From a virus, in IMG/VR virus record IMGVR_UViG_3300023174_000393, positions 1 to 35,173 of that record: a stretch of 35,173 bases of DNA; one strand, given 5' to 3'. Numbering within the stretch: position 1 is the first letter of the stretch; each line of letters starts with the position of its first letter. The notes beneath the pieces were generated by a model. The model was not told where the DNA came from. It did not search any database and was given only the letters and a program-made list of their open reading frames with translations. Position numbers and translations under genes: made by a program. Of this stretch, positions 14,090-22,051 are shown piece by piece.

Positions 14090-15811
14090 ATGCCTAGACT
14101 CTCATTATATCACCCGACAAAATCAAACGATTATCGTTTCTTTGATAGAACCATATCAGAGATGTTTACTGTTGGTGCCACTGATTTATATATTCATAAA
14201 TATTTAGGTCCAACTAATCAAGGACCTAGTATTGATTATACACAACCTGAATATGACTCATTAGATCCTACTAATATACAGGATTTACTATTTTTAGAGA
14301 ATAGAGATAGAACATATGACCCTAACATTTATAGATTGCGTGGTCATTATAATGTACAAAATCTAGATTTTGATTTAAGTCAATTTGGTTTATTTTTAAA
14401 TAACGACATTATCTTTATTACTGTTCATTATAATGATATGATTGATTTAGTTGGTCGTAAGTTAATGGTGGGTGATGTATTAGAATTACCTCACTTATTA
14501 GATTATAATCCATTAAAAGAAACTATTCCGGTAGCATTAAAGAGATTTTATCAAATAACAGATGGTAATTTTGCTAGTGAAGGATTTAGTCCTACTTGGT
14601 ATCCGCATTTATGGCGTATTAAATGTGAACCATTAGTTGATAGTGAAGAATTTAGTCAGATATTATCTGAACCAATTAATCAGGATAATTATCTTGGATT
14701 ATGGGAAGCCGATAAAACATATCCAGCCGGTTATGTTATTACATATGGTGATAAAAATTATATTACTAAACAAGAAGTGCCAATTGGAATATTACCGGGA
14801 ACTAATACTAGTTATTGGGAATTAGATCCTAATCAGAATCTTAAAGATATTCTTGCTACATATAATAAGAATTTACAAATCAATAATGCTATATTAGATG
14901 AAGCAAGTAGATTAGTTCCTAAAGCAGGTTATGACAGAAATAATTTATATATTGTACCTACATATGGTGAATATGAAACTAATACAGAATTATCAGGTAA
15001 ATATAATCAGCCAGCCCCTCCTATAAACATTCTTGCAAATAATAACGGTGCACCTGAAGTAGCTACCGGAGTAGTTTCAATAGTGCGTAGTCCAATGTAC
15101 AAAAATGCAAGTCCTGTATTACGTATTTCAAAAGCAACTGTAAAAAGTATTTGGGATATGACGGTAGATACGTTAGTGGATCCATTACAAGTTGCTAGAC
15201 AAATAAACTTAGAAATATCATCAATTGCGCCAACCCTAATAGGCAATGGTTCAGGACCTGTTGAAAATGAAATAGTGTTAACTGCTTTACCCACAGGACC
15301 TATAACTGGGCCTTATGGTACATCTGATAATACATATGCGTTTGCAGATCAAAATCCTGTAGCACCTAATTTTACAGGCACAGAACCATATGGCCCAAAC
15401 ACTATGGATTATCGTGCTGATGCTGATCCTAGATTCCAATATATTGCACGTAGTAGTCCAAGAAGTTTTGGATATACTACTGGTTACTTAGATGGCACAG
15501 GTGAAGCACCAAATGGATTCCCAACAGGAGCAGGCATTAGTTTCCCACAGAATCCTCAAGTTGGTGCATATTTCTTACGTACAGATTATCTACCGCAAAT
15601 TCTCTATCGTTGGGACGGAAGATTATGGGTTCGTATATCTAAGAACGTAAGAACAGAAACAGGATTTACTGAACAAGATTTGTCACAACAATCAAGCTTC
15701 ATAAATAACAGTAACGTTACAGTAACAACTAGTGGAACAGAGATTCCACAGAAACAAGCTCTGTCAACTATTTTGACAATAGCACCAGACTCAATTCCAC
15801 CGGTAATTTAA
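14090..15811 (+). CDS. T4-like neck/tail structural protein (MPRLSLYxP family)
   Basis: 573 aa. The opening MPRLSLYHPTKSNDYRFFDR, the TVGATDLYIHKYLGP motif, IQDLLFLENRDRTYDPNIYRLRG, DLSQFGLFLNNDIIF and GDVLELPHLLDY form a block I recognise from conserved structural proteins of T4-like cyanophages. The order FG..., R-K-...-GD, LPH, F-x-I echoes T4 neck protein gp14, but I would not equate them. The C-terminal half is variable and ends with a GYLDGTGEAPNGFPTG and RWDGRLWVRISKNVRTETG region. It is cotranscribed with the gp15-like gene 3 nt downstream. The start is fixed by the conserved MPRLSL although the promoter box leaves no room for a ribosome site. Confidence 0.65.
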   Translation: MPRLSLYHPTKSNDYRFFDRTISEMFTVGATDLYIHKYLGPTNQGPSIDYTQPEYDSLDPTNIQDLLFLENRDRTYDPNIYRLRGHYNVQNLDFDLSQFGLFLNNDIIFITVHYNDMIDLVGRKLMVGDVLELPHLLDYNPLKETIPVALKRFYQITDGNFASEGFSPTWYPHLWRIKCEPLVDSEEFSQILSEPINQDNYLGLWEADKTYPAGYVITYGDKNYITKQEVPIGILPGTNTSYWELDPNQNLKDILATYNKNLQINNAILDEASRLVPKAGYDRNNLYIVPTYGEYETNTELSGKYNQPAPPINILANNNGAPEVATGVVSIVRSPMYKNASPVLRISKATVKSIWDMTVDTLVDPLQVARQINLEISSIAPTLIGNGSGPVENEIVLTALPTGPITGPYGTSDNTYAFADQNPVAPNFTGTEPYGPNTMDYRADADPRFQYIARSSPRSFGYTTGYLDGTGEAPNGFPTGAGISFPQNPQVGAYFLRTDYLPQILYRWDGRLWVRISKNVRTETGFTEQDLSQQSSFINNSNVTVTTSGTEIPQKQALSTILTIAPDSIPPVI

Positions 15812-15814
15812 TAA

Positions 15815-17191
15815 ATGGCACAATTTTTCTACGATAATCAGGTACGCAGATTTCTAATTCAATTTGGAAAAATCTTTAGTAATTGGTATGTTACTAAAGG
15901 AAAAGATCCTAATGGTAATGAAATATTAGTTCGTGTACCAGTTATGTATGGTGATAGTAGTCGTCAAGCAAGTACTATCATTGCTAACAATAGTGCTAGT
16001 AATTTACCTAGTGCTCCATTAATTACATATTATATTACTGGTCTAGAATATGACCAAAGACGAACACAAGATCCTACCTTTATTGATAAGATTCAAGTTC
16101 GCCAACGTAGCTATAATGCAGAGACACAGCAATATGAAACTGTACAAGGGCAAGCATTTACTGTAGAAAGATTAATGCCAGTACCCTATACATTACGTAT
16201 GAGTGTAGATTTTTGGACAACTAACTATAATCAAAAATTACAATTGATTGAACAATTAGGCACACTATTCAATCCTTCATTAGAGATACAAAGTACTGAT
16301 AACTTTATTGATTGGACTAGTTTAAGTGTTGTTTACCAAGATGGTTTAACTTTTAGTAGTCGTACTATTCCACAAGGTACAGGTAATCCGATTGATGTAT
16401 TGAGTTGGAAATTCTATATGCCAATATGGATTAGCAATGCGGCTAAACTTAAAAAAATGGGCGTTATTGAAAAGATTATTGCTAGTATATTTTCTGGTAA
16501 AGCACTTGATGATATTCAGAATGACGATTTATTATTAGGTACTAGACAAAAGATTACACCATACGGTTATAAGTTATTATTGATTGGTAACAGTTTACAA
16601 TTATTACCGGCTAATCAGGACTTCTATCCAAGCAATGAAGATTTAGATTTACCTCCTAACCCTAACACAAGTTTATATTGGTCGGCTTTATTAAATGTAT
16701 ACGGAACATTGAGACCCGGCATTAGTCAGATATGGTTACAGAATCCGTTTATGGATACAGAGATTGTTGGTACTATTGTACCCGATCCAGTTGATGATAG
16801 ATTATTGATATATGATATTGACCCAGATACCCTGCCCCAAAATACATTGGATCCTGTAGACAGCGTGATTAACCCACTAGTCACTGGACCAAATGCAGGG
16901 TTACCTCCCGCAGAAAATGGAATGAGATATCTTATTGTAGATAACATTGGCCATGAAGGTGATACAACTATTGCATGGGGTAATGTTGTAGCATATGCTA
17001 ATGATATTATTGAATATGATGGTGGTACAGGAGAATGGTTTGTATCATTTAATAGTGCCCAAGCTACTACTGTAGAATATGTTACCAATTTGACAACCAG
17101 CATACAGTATCGTTATGTTAATACAGAAGATGTATGGATGAAAAGTTGGGAAGGGTTTTATGATCAGGGTGATTATAGTATTGTAATTTAA
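15815..17191 (+). CDS. 15: Tail sheath stabiliser/completion protein, gp15-like
   Basis: 458 aa, longer than T4 gp15 (272 aa). The N-terminal half shows the gp15 plan: FFYDNQVRRFLIQFGKIFSN, a VRVPVMYGDSSRQ strand-turn, LPLITYYITGLEYDQRR-like segment (about 70-88), PVPYTLRMSVDFWTTNYNQKLQLIEQLGTLFNP and a closing DVLSWKFYMPIWISNA strand. In T4 a gp15 ring caps the tail and connects it to the neck. After about residue 240 there is an extra proline-rich domain of unknown role. It directly follows the neck/tail protein gene (3 nt gap), which suits proteins that meet at the head-tail joint. Confidence 0.68.
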   Translation: MAQFFYDNQVRRFLIQFGKIFSNWYVTKGKDPNGNEILVRVPVMYGDSSRQASTIIANNSASNLPSAPLITYYITGLEYDQRRTQDPTFIDKIQVRQRSYNAETQQYETVQGQAFTVERLMPVPYTLRMSVDFWTTNYNQKLQLIEQLGTLFNPSLEIQSTDNFIDWTSLSVVYQDGLTFSSRTIPQGTGNPIDVLSWKFYMPIWISNAAKLKKMGVIEKIIASIFSGKALDDIQNDDLLLGTRQKITPYGYKLLLIGNSLQLLPANQDFYPSNEDLDLPPNPNTSLYWSALLNVYGTLRPGISQIWLQNPFMDTEIVGTIVPDPVDDRLLIYDIDPDTLPQNTLDPVDSVINPLVTGPNAGLPPAENGMRYLIVDNIGHEGDTTIAWGNVVAYANDIIEYDGGTGEWFVSFNSAQATTVEYVTNLTTSIQYRYVNTEDVWMKSWEGFYDQGDYSIVI

Positions 17192-17209
17192 ATTACTTTA
17201 TGCTATACT
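17181..17209 (+). promoter_or_regulatory. Sigma70-type promoter for the Nudix gene
   Basis: TTGTAA (17181-17186), 17-bp spacer with TGC before TATACT (17204-17209) on the plus strand: an extended -10 promoter overlapping the end of the gp15-like gene. The expected start is only about 4 nt before the Nudix ATG. Confidence 0.65.
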
Positions 17210-17219
17210 TTCATAGCAC

Positions 17220-17636
17220 ATGAACAATATCTCCGCAGGCGTTTTCTTTTACGCTAAAAACACACAACGATTCTTATACCTACTTAGAACGGACAATAAA
17301 AATCCGGGCAACTGGGGCATTCCAGGTGGTAAAATAGAAAATGGTGAAACATTACTTGTAGGTATTGAAAGAGAATGTATTGAAGAAATTAGATACTTTC
17401 CAGAAAATGCAAAACTAGTACCTATACAAAAGTTTGTAAATAATACATTTACATATCATACATTTTTTTGCAAAATAGATGAAGAATTTACTCCAATATT
17501 AAATGATGAACATTGTGGTTATGCTTGGGTAGGTGATAATCAATATCCTAAACCATTACATCCTGGATTATTTAGTACTGTAAACTTTGATGTTGTACAG
17601 AAAAAATTAAAAGCACTTACAAAAAAAGAGACCTAA
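17220..17636 (+). CDS. Nudix hydrolase
   Basis: 138 aa with a complete Nudix box: G37-x5-E43-x7-R51-E52-x2-E55-E56 (GKIENGET ... RECIEE). Upstream is the usual NWGIPGG approach; downstream are strands and a C-terminal helix. Nudix enzymes cleave X-linked nucleoside diphosphates such as oxidised dNTPs, ADP-ribose, NADH or RNA caps; the substrate is not readable here. It has its own sigma70-type promoter with almost no leader and no Shine-Dalgarno, and its stop codon lies in the loop of a bidirectional terminator. It thus looks like a single-gene unit at the end of the plus-strand operon, and may be expressed earlier than the tail genes. Confidence 0.88.
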   Translation: MNNISAGVFFYAKNTQRFLYLLRTDNKNPGNWGIPGGKIENGETLLVGIERECIEEIRYFPENAKLVPIQKFVNNTFTYHTFFCKIDEEFTPILNDEHCGYAWVGDNQYPKPLHPGLFSTVNFDVVQKKLKALTKKET

Positions 17637-17648
17637 GTCTCTTTTTTT
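17621..17648. terminator. Bidirectional rho-independent terminator
   Basis: AAAAAGAGAC-CTAA-GTCTCTTTTT: a stem of GAGAC/GTCTC extended by A:T pairs, flanked by A- and T-runs on both sides. It ends the plus-strand Nudix transcript and the minus-strand 103-aa gene, which converge here. Confidence 0.85.
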
Positions 17649-17958
17649 ATTTTAGTAGTTTTGTTATCATATCAAATCCTAGTGATCCTAATACGATACC
17701 TGCACCCATCAGCATCCATCTCCACTTTTCTAAAGCAGAAACTTTTGCTCCTAGTTCTTTATGAGCAAACATATCTTCGTTACGCATATTAGTTAGAAGT
17801 TCTCTAGTTTCAGTTGCGTTACGGTCAAGACATTCATGCATTTCTTTAAGGCTAGTTTTGATCTCGCTGACATCTTGTTCAATATTTTTAACTTGAATTT
17901 GAAGTACAGCGATATCAGTTTCGGTTTTTGGCATTTTAATAGTTCTACCAGTTGTCAT
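17647..17958 (-). CDS. Coiled-coil protein with C-terminal membrane anchor (XhlA/holin-like)
   Basis: 103 aa (an alternative ATG at residue 9 exists, and neither has a strong ribosome site). Residues about 10-78 are a heptad-rich coiled coil (ETDIAVLQIQVKNIEQDVSEIKTSL...), followed by EKWRWMLMGAGIVLGSLGFDMITKLLK, a single transmembrane segment with a basic end. This plan, coiled coil then one C-terminal membrane helix, is that of XhlA-type phage membrane proteins that assist holins, and of some small tail or superinfection proteins. It is the last gene of the minus-strand fibre block before the terminator, a usual place for lysis genes, but no endolysin is visible nearby. Confidence 0.6.
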   Translation of the reverse strand: MTTGRTIKMPKTETDIAVLQIQVKNIEQDVSEIKTSLKEMHECLDRNATETRELLTNMRNEDMFAHKELGAKVSALEKWRWMLMGAGIVLGSLGFDMITKLLK

Positions 17959-17960
17959 AA

Positions 17961-19217
17961 TTAAGCATTAGCAATAGTTACTAATGAGTAAGGTTGACCT
18001 GCATCTGCATTAGCATCTGCCGCAGTATTGAATGTTACATATACTGGTGTAGCATTAGCAAGAACAATGTTACCTGTAGCAATTGGACCAGATGTAGCAG
18101 TAAACAACTCGCCTGTGTGATCAGATAGACTCTGAACTGTTTGAGTAGCACTGTTAGCATATGTAGCAAGAATACGCATTGTGTTTGGTGTCAATGCTGT
18201 ATTAGCAACGTTAGCCAATAAACATTGTGATGTTAAACCAGTTGTTCCACCTGTTACTAGATACTTCTGTTTACCTTTTTGACGAACAATAAAACCTGCT
18301 TCATCATCTGCATAAACGAATGCGGCTCCTGTTGATGCAACGGATGCATTTGCAACTAGTTGAACTACGTCTTGCTGTGCATTTGGTGTACCAGTAGCAT
18401 TTGATAGAGCAACTTCTGCACCACCTAATGTGTTAGATACAGTGAATGCGGATGCATTAGCAATTGCTTTAACAAAATAAACTTGTCCAGAAACTAAACC
18501 GCCCAAATTAGCAGTAAATCTTACTGTACCATTAGCAAGCAATGTCTGAGCATTACCTGAAGTACCAATGATGTTACCTGTATTTTGTGTATTAGCAACA
18601 GCAACTGTTGTTAACCCAGGAACTGCGTTAGCAAAACCTATAGTGGTGTAATCTGTGCTACCGTTAATGTTTGCACTTGCTACTTGAATAGCAGAACCAA
18701 CACTTAATGTATTGGCTAAATCAGTACCAATACCAGTTACATATGCAGTATTTGTGGCAGAATACAATGTACCTGTACCATTAATACCAATAGCAACACG
18801 TGGTAGAACCTGTGGGCCAATGATTGCTGTGTTACCACCAACGACAGAGTATGTATTGCTGTTTGTTGTTGGGAAACCAACACCACCGTTTGGATTGTTG
18901 AAATATGCATCAACTACACCAACTGAAGTTGATACTGTTGTACCAGATGTACCACTCAAGTTAACTGGAGTATATGTTGGATTTGCACTTAGTTCTGTTG
19001 CAGATACTGTAAAAGTTGTGTTACTTGTTACATTTAAAATCCAGTAAGTTGTGTTAGCAGTTAAGCCACCTGTTGTACTTGCTGGAATAAATGGCATACC
19101 TTTGATAACACCCAAAGTTGAGAGGTTTTGAGAAACCGTTACTTCTTCAGTTGTTGCATTTGTAGCCGTGATTGTTAATATGGCTTGCGCCTTTGCGATT
19201 TTTAGAGGACGTCCCAT
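17961..19217 (-). CDS. Virion structural protein, Ala/Thr/Asn-rich beta modules
   Basis: 418 aa. It opens MGRPLKIAKAQAIL, an N-terminus like unnamed structural proteins of T4-like cyanophages. Two copies of an extracellular beta module follow, recognisable by GLTANTTYWILNVTSNTTFTV (about 50-70) and GLVSGQVYFVKAIANASAFTV (about 238-258). Between them is NTYSVVGGNTAIIGPQVLPRV; near residue 310 lies a conserved GFIVRQKGKQKYLV strand. It is preceded by a long, highly structured leader and an own late promoter (19303-19310), so strong late expression is likely. Head decoration, tail or fibre association are all possible. Confidence 0.6.
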   Translation of the reverse strand: MGRPLKIAKAQAILTITATNATTEEVTVSQNLSTLGVIKGMPFIPASTTGGLTANTTYWILNVTSNTTFTVSATELSANPTYTPVNLSGTSGTTVSTSVGVVDAYFNNPNGGVGFPTTNSNTYSVVGGNTAIIGPQVLPRVAIGINGTGTLYSATNTAYVTGIGTDLANTLSVGSAIQVASANINGSTDYTTIGFANAVPGLTTVAVANTQNTGNIIGTSGNAQTLLANGTVRFTANLGGLVSGQVYFVKAIANASAFTVSNTLGGAEVALSNATGTPNAQQDVVQLVANASVASTGAAFVYADDEAGFIVRQKGKQKYLVTGGTTGLTSQCLLANVANTALTPNTMRILATYANSATQTVQSLSDHTGELFTATSGPIATGNIVLANATPVYVTFNTAADANADAGQPYSLVTIANA

Positions 19218-19239
19218 TTGTTTTTCCTTAATGTTATGT

Positions 19240-19294
19240 GCGGGTTCTAGCCGCTACGCAGTGGGTTACTGCATAAACTCTCCGAATTGAGAGT
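19240..19294 (-). promoter_or_regulatory. Three-hairpin 5' leader of the 418-aa structural gene
   Basis: In transcript order: ACTCTC-AATTCG-GAGAGT (19277-19294), GCAGT-AACCC-ACTGC (19258-19272) and GCGG-CTAGAAC-CCGC (19240-19254). They lie between the late promoter box and the AAGGA ribosome site and are clearly richer in G+C than the surroundings. An ATG-CAG-TAA mini-frame overlaps the second hairpin. Confidence 0.6.
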
Positions 19295-19302
19295 GTATGA
19301 TG

Positions 19303-19310
19303 TATTTATC
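19303..19310 (-). promoter_or_regulatory. Late promoter box for the 418-aa structural gene
   Basis: GATAAATA(C) on the minus strand, about 85 nt before the ATG at 19217; the intervening leader folds into three hairpins. Confidence 0.65.
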
Positions 19311-19321
19311 TAAAAAGTATA

Positions 19322-19609
19322 TTATTCAGTACCTGTGTTTGCGTGATTTGCACCTAAATCAGTAATACTAAATGCACCGGCAGTACCTGCAACATTAATA
19401 TAAGCAATATAATTACCTTGTCCTACTATAAAACTATTATCTACTGTGTTTGCTGGTATAATTTCGCAAGCTGTTAAATTGGCTGTGACACTTGAATTGC
19501 CTACTGCTATTGCAATAGCTGATGTTGTTGTAGAAATACGAACCTTGTCCGTAGTAGCGGCTGACGTTCTTTGACTTGTTCCATTTGCTGTGTAAATTAC
19601 TGCTGCCAT
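19322..19609 (-). CDS. Small beta-rich virion-type protein, unknown role
   Basis: 95 aa, rich in Ala, Thr, Asn and Val with almost no Lys (MAAVIYTANGTSQRTSAATT..., then TSAIAIAVGNSSVTANLTACEIIPANT, FIVGQGNYIAYINVAGTAGAFSIT). The composition and strand pattern are those of small phage decoration or fibre-associated domains. It follows the large fibre gene by 18 nt and has an AGGAA ribosome site but no promoter box of its own, so it is translated from the fibre transcript. Accessory or decoration role by context; no family recognised. Confidence 0.55.
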   Translation of the reverse strand: MAAVIYTANGTSQRTSAATTDKVRISTTTSAIAIAVGNSSVTANLTACEIIPANTVDNSFIVGQGNYIAYINVAGTAGAFSITDLGANHANTGTE

Positions 19610-19627
19610 TTTATTTTTCCTATTATT

Positions 19628-21277
19628 TTAAAGTCTACCGACTGCTACTTCAATTATACCTTCTACACCATCAAAGTTTTCTAATGATTTACCAATTACT
19701 GTGCCTATTGACGGTACTAGTGTAGGACGAGCAAACCCGTTACCTGCACTTATTAACATATCACCCTTTTTAATATTGCCACGAACCTTACATGGTACAC
19801 GACCTTGTAATGCTAATATAACAGTATGCTCACCTTCACATGAGGTATTCAATACATATGCTGGGTTAGTTGAAACAATACCTGCAACACGGGTAGTAGC
19901 ATCTTCTGCTATTGTAACTTCTTTATCACCACCAAATGCTAATACAGTACCAGGTTTATAAGGTTTATCTGCTACATAATATTCTGCTAAGTCGGCGTAT
20001 GTTGCTTGTAAAGTTGAACCACTAGTTAATGTCCAATTACCTGTAATAGAACCTGCGGTTATGTTAGACCCTGTACTTAGGGTTGTTAACGCCCCGAGTG
20101 TAGTAATATTATTTTGTGTTGCTCCCATTACTGTTGTTGCTTGCGCTACGGTCCCACTAACATTAGCACCATCTACCCCATTAGAACTAGTTGCTAAAGC
20201 CACAGCACCTGATACATTAGCACCTGCTACACTATTAGCTGTAGTTGCAAAAGACACCGCACCTGATACGTTAGAACCGGCTACACTATTGGCTGTAGTT
20301 GCAAAAGACACCGCACCTGATACATTAGCACCGGCTACACTATTGGCTGTAGTTGCAAATGTAGCTAGATTAGCTGTACCATAAAAATTACCAATAAAGA
20401 AATTAGCTGTTACCGCATTGCCTAAACTTGCATTAGGTGCAGTAATATTACCCGGTACTGCTAATACACCGGTAAGATTGTTAAAAGTGAAACCAGCATT
20501 ACCGGCAAATGTACCGGATTCATTAAATTGAACACATGTATTTGAACCACCGGGAGTTCCTATACCACTACCTCCACCAATAATTGATGTAGCAATAGCA
20601 TTTGGAGAATTTGTATATGTTAAGCCTGTACCGTTAACTGGAACTGTTAATAAGGCATCAGAATATAATGTTACGTTTCCTGTTACAGGATAATTGCTAG
20701 CTAACTTAACGTAAAATTGGTTACCGTTAACAATAGTATTGCTTGCACCATTTACACCGCTTATTGTAATAGATTGTTGATTAGTGTAAGGAACGGTATT
20801 GGCTACTGTCATCACAATAGGAGTTGCATTAGACAATCCTATAATTTTTGTATATAACGTTCCTTTTGGAGTCCAGCTTAAGTTACCTAAACCATCTGTT
20901 TCTAAAATATAACCAATACCGCCTGCGCCACCAATTTTAAGATTAGCTACATCGCCTAAATTTATTAGGCCACCGGCATTTGCACCGGCGTTAATCCAAT
21001 TGTTACCGTCAAATGCTAATACTTGTCCTACACTATTAGCGGCAACATTAGAATTAGAAATATTAATATTAAGGTTACCATATGATCCTTCAATTTGACT
21101 AAAGGTAATATTTGAATATGCAGTTAATACTTCAATGTTTTCTGCATTTCCAGTAGTTTTACCAATGAACAATCGGCTAGCATCTTGTGCAAAGCCAAAT
21201 TGTGCTTCGTCTAATTGTGGCAGGTCTACAAGGTTACCTGAACGTTGTTGAATTTTAGATATCTGTATAATGGCCAT
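19628..21277 (-). CDS. Tail fibre-like protein with internal 18-residue repeats
   Basis: 549 aa. The N-terminus MAIIQISKIQQRSGNLVDLPQLDEAQFGFAQDASRLFIG is the attachment-type opening found in many marine T4-like fibre proteins. Gly/Asn-rich beta modules follow, then about four copies of an 18-residue repeat (FATTANSVAGANVSGAVS, about 305-380) encoded by 54-bp DNA repeats. The C-terminal domain starts DLAEYYVADKPYKPGTVLAFGG and contains VAGIVSTNPAYVLN, LALQGRVPCKVRGNIKKGDML and IGTVIGKSLEN, a pattern of fibre C-terminal domains related to Peptidase_G2-type ends. Late promoter at 21305-21312; the leader forms a hairpin. Likely the distal host-contact fibre; the receptor is unknown. Confidence 0.72.
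   Translation of the reverse strand: MAIIQISKIQQRSGNLVDLPQLDEAQFGFAQDASRLFIGKTTGNAENIEVLTAYSNITFSQIEGSYGNLNINISNSNVAANSVGQVLAFDGNNWINAGANAGGLINLGDVANLKIGGAGGIGYILETDGLGNLSWTPKGTLYTKIIGLSNATPIVMTVANTVPYTNQQSITISGVNGASNTIVNGNQFYVKLASNYPVTGNVTLYSDALLTVPVNGTGLTYTNSPNAIATSIIGGGSGIGTPGGSNTCVQFNESGTFAGNAGFTFNNLTGVLAVPGNITAPNASLGNAVTANFFIGNFYGTANLATFATTANSVAGANVSGAVSFATTANSVAGSNVSGAVSFATTANSVAGANVSGAVALATSSNGVDGANVSGTVAQATTVMGATQNNITTLGALTTLSTGSNITAGSITGNWTLTSGSTLQATYADLAEYYVADKPYKPGTVLAFGGDKEVTIAEDATTRVAGIVSTNPAYVLNTSCEGEHTVILALQGRVPCKVRGNIKKGDMLISAGNGFARPTLVPSIGTVIGKSLENFDGVEGIIEVAVGRL
20184..20355. repeat. 54-bp tandem repeats inside the fibre gene
   Basis: Near-identical 54-bp units begin at about 20238 and 20292, with a partial third copy from 20346 and a more diverged copy upstream near 20184. 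The two best copies differ at only a few positions, so the array is recent and could change copy number by slippage without breaking the reading frame (18 codons per unit). Confidence 0.8.
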
Positions 21278-21305
21278 AAGTGTAATTCTTTGAAGATTTA
21301 CACTT
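21278..21305 (-). promoter_or_regulatory. Leader hairpin of the fibre gene
   Basis: AAGTGTAA-ATCTTCAAAGAA-TTACACTT: a perfect 8-bp stem ending directly at the ATG, with the only purine-rich ribosome-site candidate (AAAGAA) in the 12-base loop. Confidence 0.55.
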
Positions 21306-21312
21306 ATTTATC
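21305..21312 (-). promoter_or_regulatory. Late promoter box for the fibre gene
   Basis: GATAAATA(A) on the minus strand; the leader hairpin begins immediately after it. Confidence 0.6.
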
Positions 21313-21320
21313 ATTATTTC

Positions 21321-22007
21321 TTACAGAAAGCTCATGTAATATTTCTCTACACGTTTAAACCAAATATCACTATACTTGTCAAAATCAGATCCTTCTAATA
21401 TGAATTCCTGATATAGATTATCAGCAGAACACATGAAAATGACACCTTTACGTATTTTTGTACCGTGTACTTCATTATGAGCATTAGCATAAGCGGCTAA
21501 TTGAACAAAGTAATCGTCAATCCATTCACGCTTTTTAGGCTTATTTGTTTGTTTGTGATCCATGATAGCTTCATCACCGTCATGTATTCCTACTAAGTCT
21601 GTCGTCCCTGCATAAATTTTCGGATAATAAAGAGGAACTTCTGTACCCCAATATTCATTGCATTTACTAAGACCTTGATTAATGATTGATTGGGCCATTT
21701 TATGGCTTTGCTGGCTATACGGATTGCTTCCGGGCTCATTGAGTATTCCTGTCTTAATATAATCTTCAAGCCACTTGTGCATTCGTGTTCCACGACCTGC
21801 GGCTTCTGTTGTAATTTCTTGTGCTTTCTGGACACCTACACGTTTACGCCATTCTTGTAATGCTTTCTTAGATTCTTCACTTTTAGTAGCATCTAAGATT
21901 GTTGTAACACTGGGTAATTTCTCACCATCAGGTGTAGCGTATCTTCGTTTGCCGTCAATCTCTACACGGCTCATGGGAACGTAATTATATTTGTTTGGTA
22001 TGTACAT
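21321..22007 (-). CDS. PD-(D/E)xK exonuclease, RecB/Cas4-like
   Basis: 228 aa. The start MYIPNKYNYV and the KLPSVTTILDATKSEESKKALQEWRKRVG segment are typical of the phage RecB-like nuclease family. The core is visible: GRGTRMHKWLEDYI (a helix with conserved His), Y-AGTTDLVG (catalytic Asp), AIMDHKQT (D-x-K) and DYFVQLAAYANA (QxxxY motif IV). Members degrade or trim DNA ends in host DNA breakdown or recombination. It has its own sigma70-type promoter (22014-22042) whose -10 lies 6 nt before the ATG, with no Shine-Dalgarno, pointing to early, possibly leaderless, expression. Confidence 0.83.
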   Translation of the reverse strand: MYIPNKYNYVPMSRVEIDGKRRYATPDGEKLPSVTTILDATKSEESKKALQEWRKRVGVQKAQEITTEAAGRGTRMHKWLEDYIKTGILNEPGSNPYSQQSHKMAQSIINQGLSKCNEYWGTEVPLYYPKIYAGTTDLVGIHDGDEAIMDHKQTNKPKKREWIDDYFVQLAAYANAHNEVHGTKIRKGVIFMCSADNLYQEFILEGSDFDKYSDIWFKRVEKYYMSFL

Positions 22008-22013
22008 TTAGCT

Positions 22014-22042
22014 ATTATAATATATTTTATAATGTAATTCAA
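22014..22042 (-). promoter_or_regulatory. Sigma70-type promoter for the RecB-like nuclease
   Basis: TTGAAT (22037-22042), 17-bp AT-rich spacer, TATAAT (22014-22019) on the minus strand. The -10 ends 6 nt before the ATG at 22007, so the message probably starts at or next to the start codon. Confidence 0.65.
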
Positions 22043-22051
22043 ACGTTTAGG

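Noticed and set aside
19240-19294. Cluster of hairpins as a possible tRNA
   Set aside because: There is no acceptor stem pairing the two ends, no T-loop in the right place and no anticodon loop of seven bases in a cloverleaf layout; a structured mRNA leader fits better.
20184-20355. Regular DNA repeats as a possible CRISPR array
   Set aside because: The units are directly adjacent without unique spacers, lie in frame in a fibre gene and encode a protein repeat.
20061-20384. Plus-strand open frame of 107 codons inside the fibre gene region
   Set aside because: It is antisense to the 54-bp repeats of the fibre gene; its repetitive Thr/Pro/Ala product is a by-product of those repeats, and it has no promoter or ribosome site.
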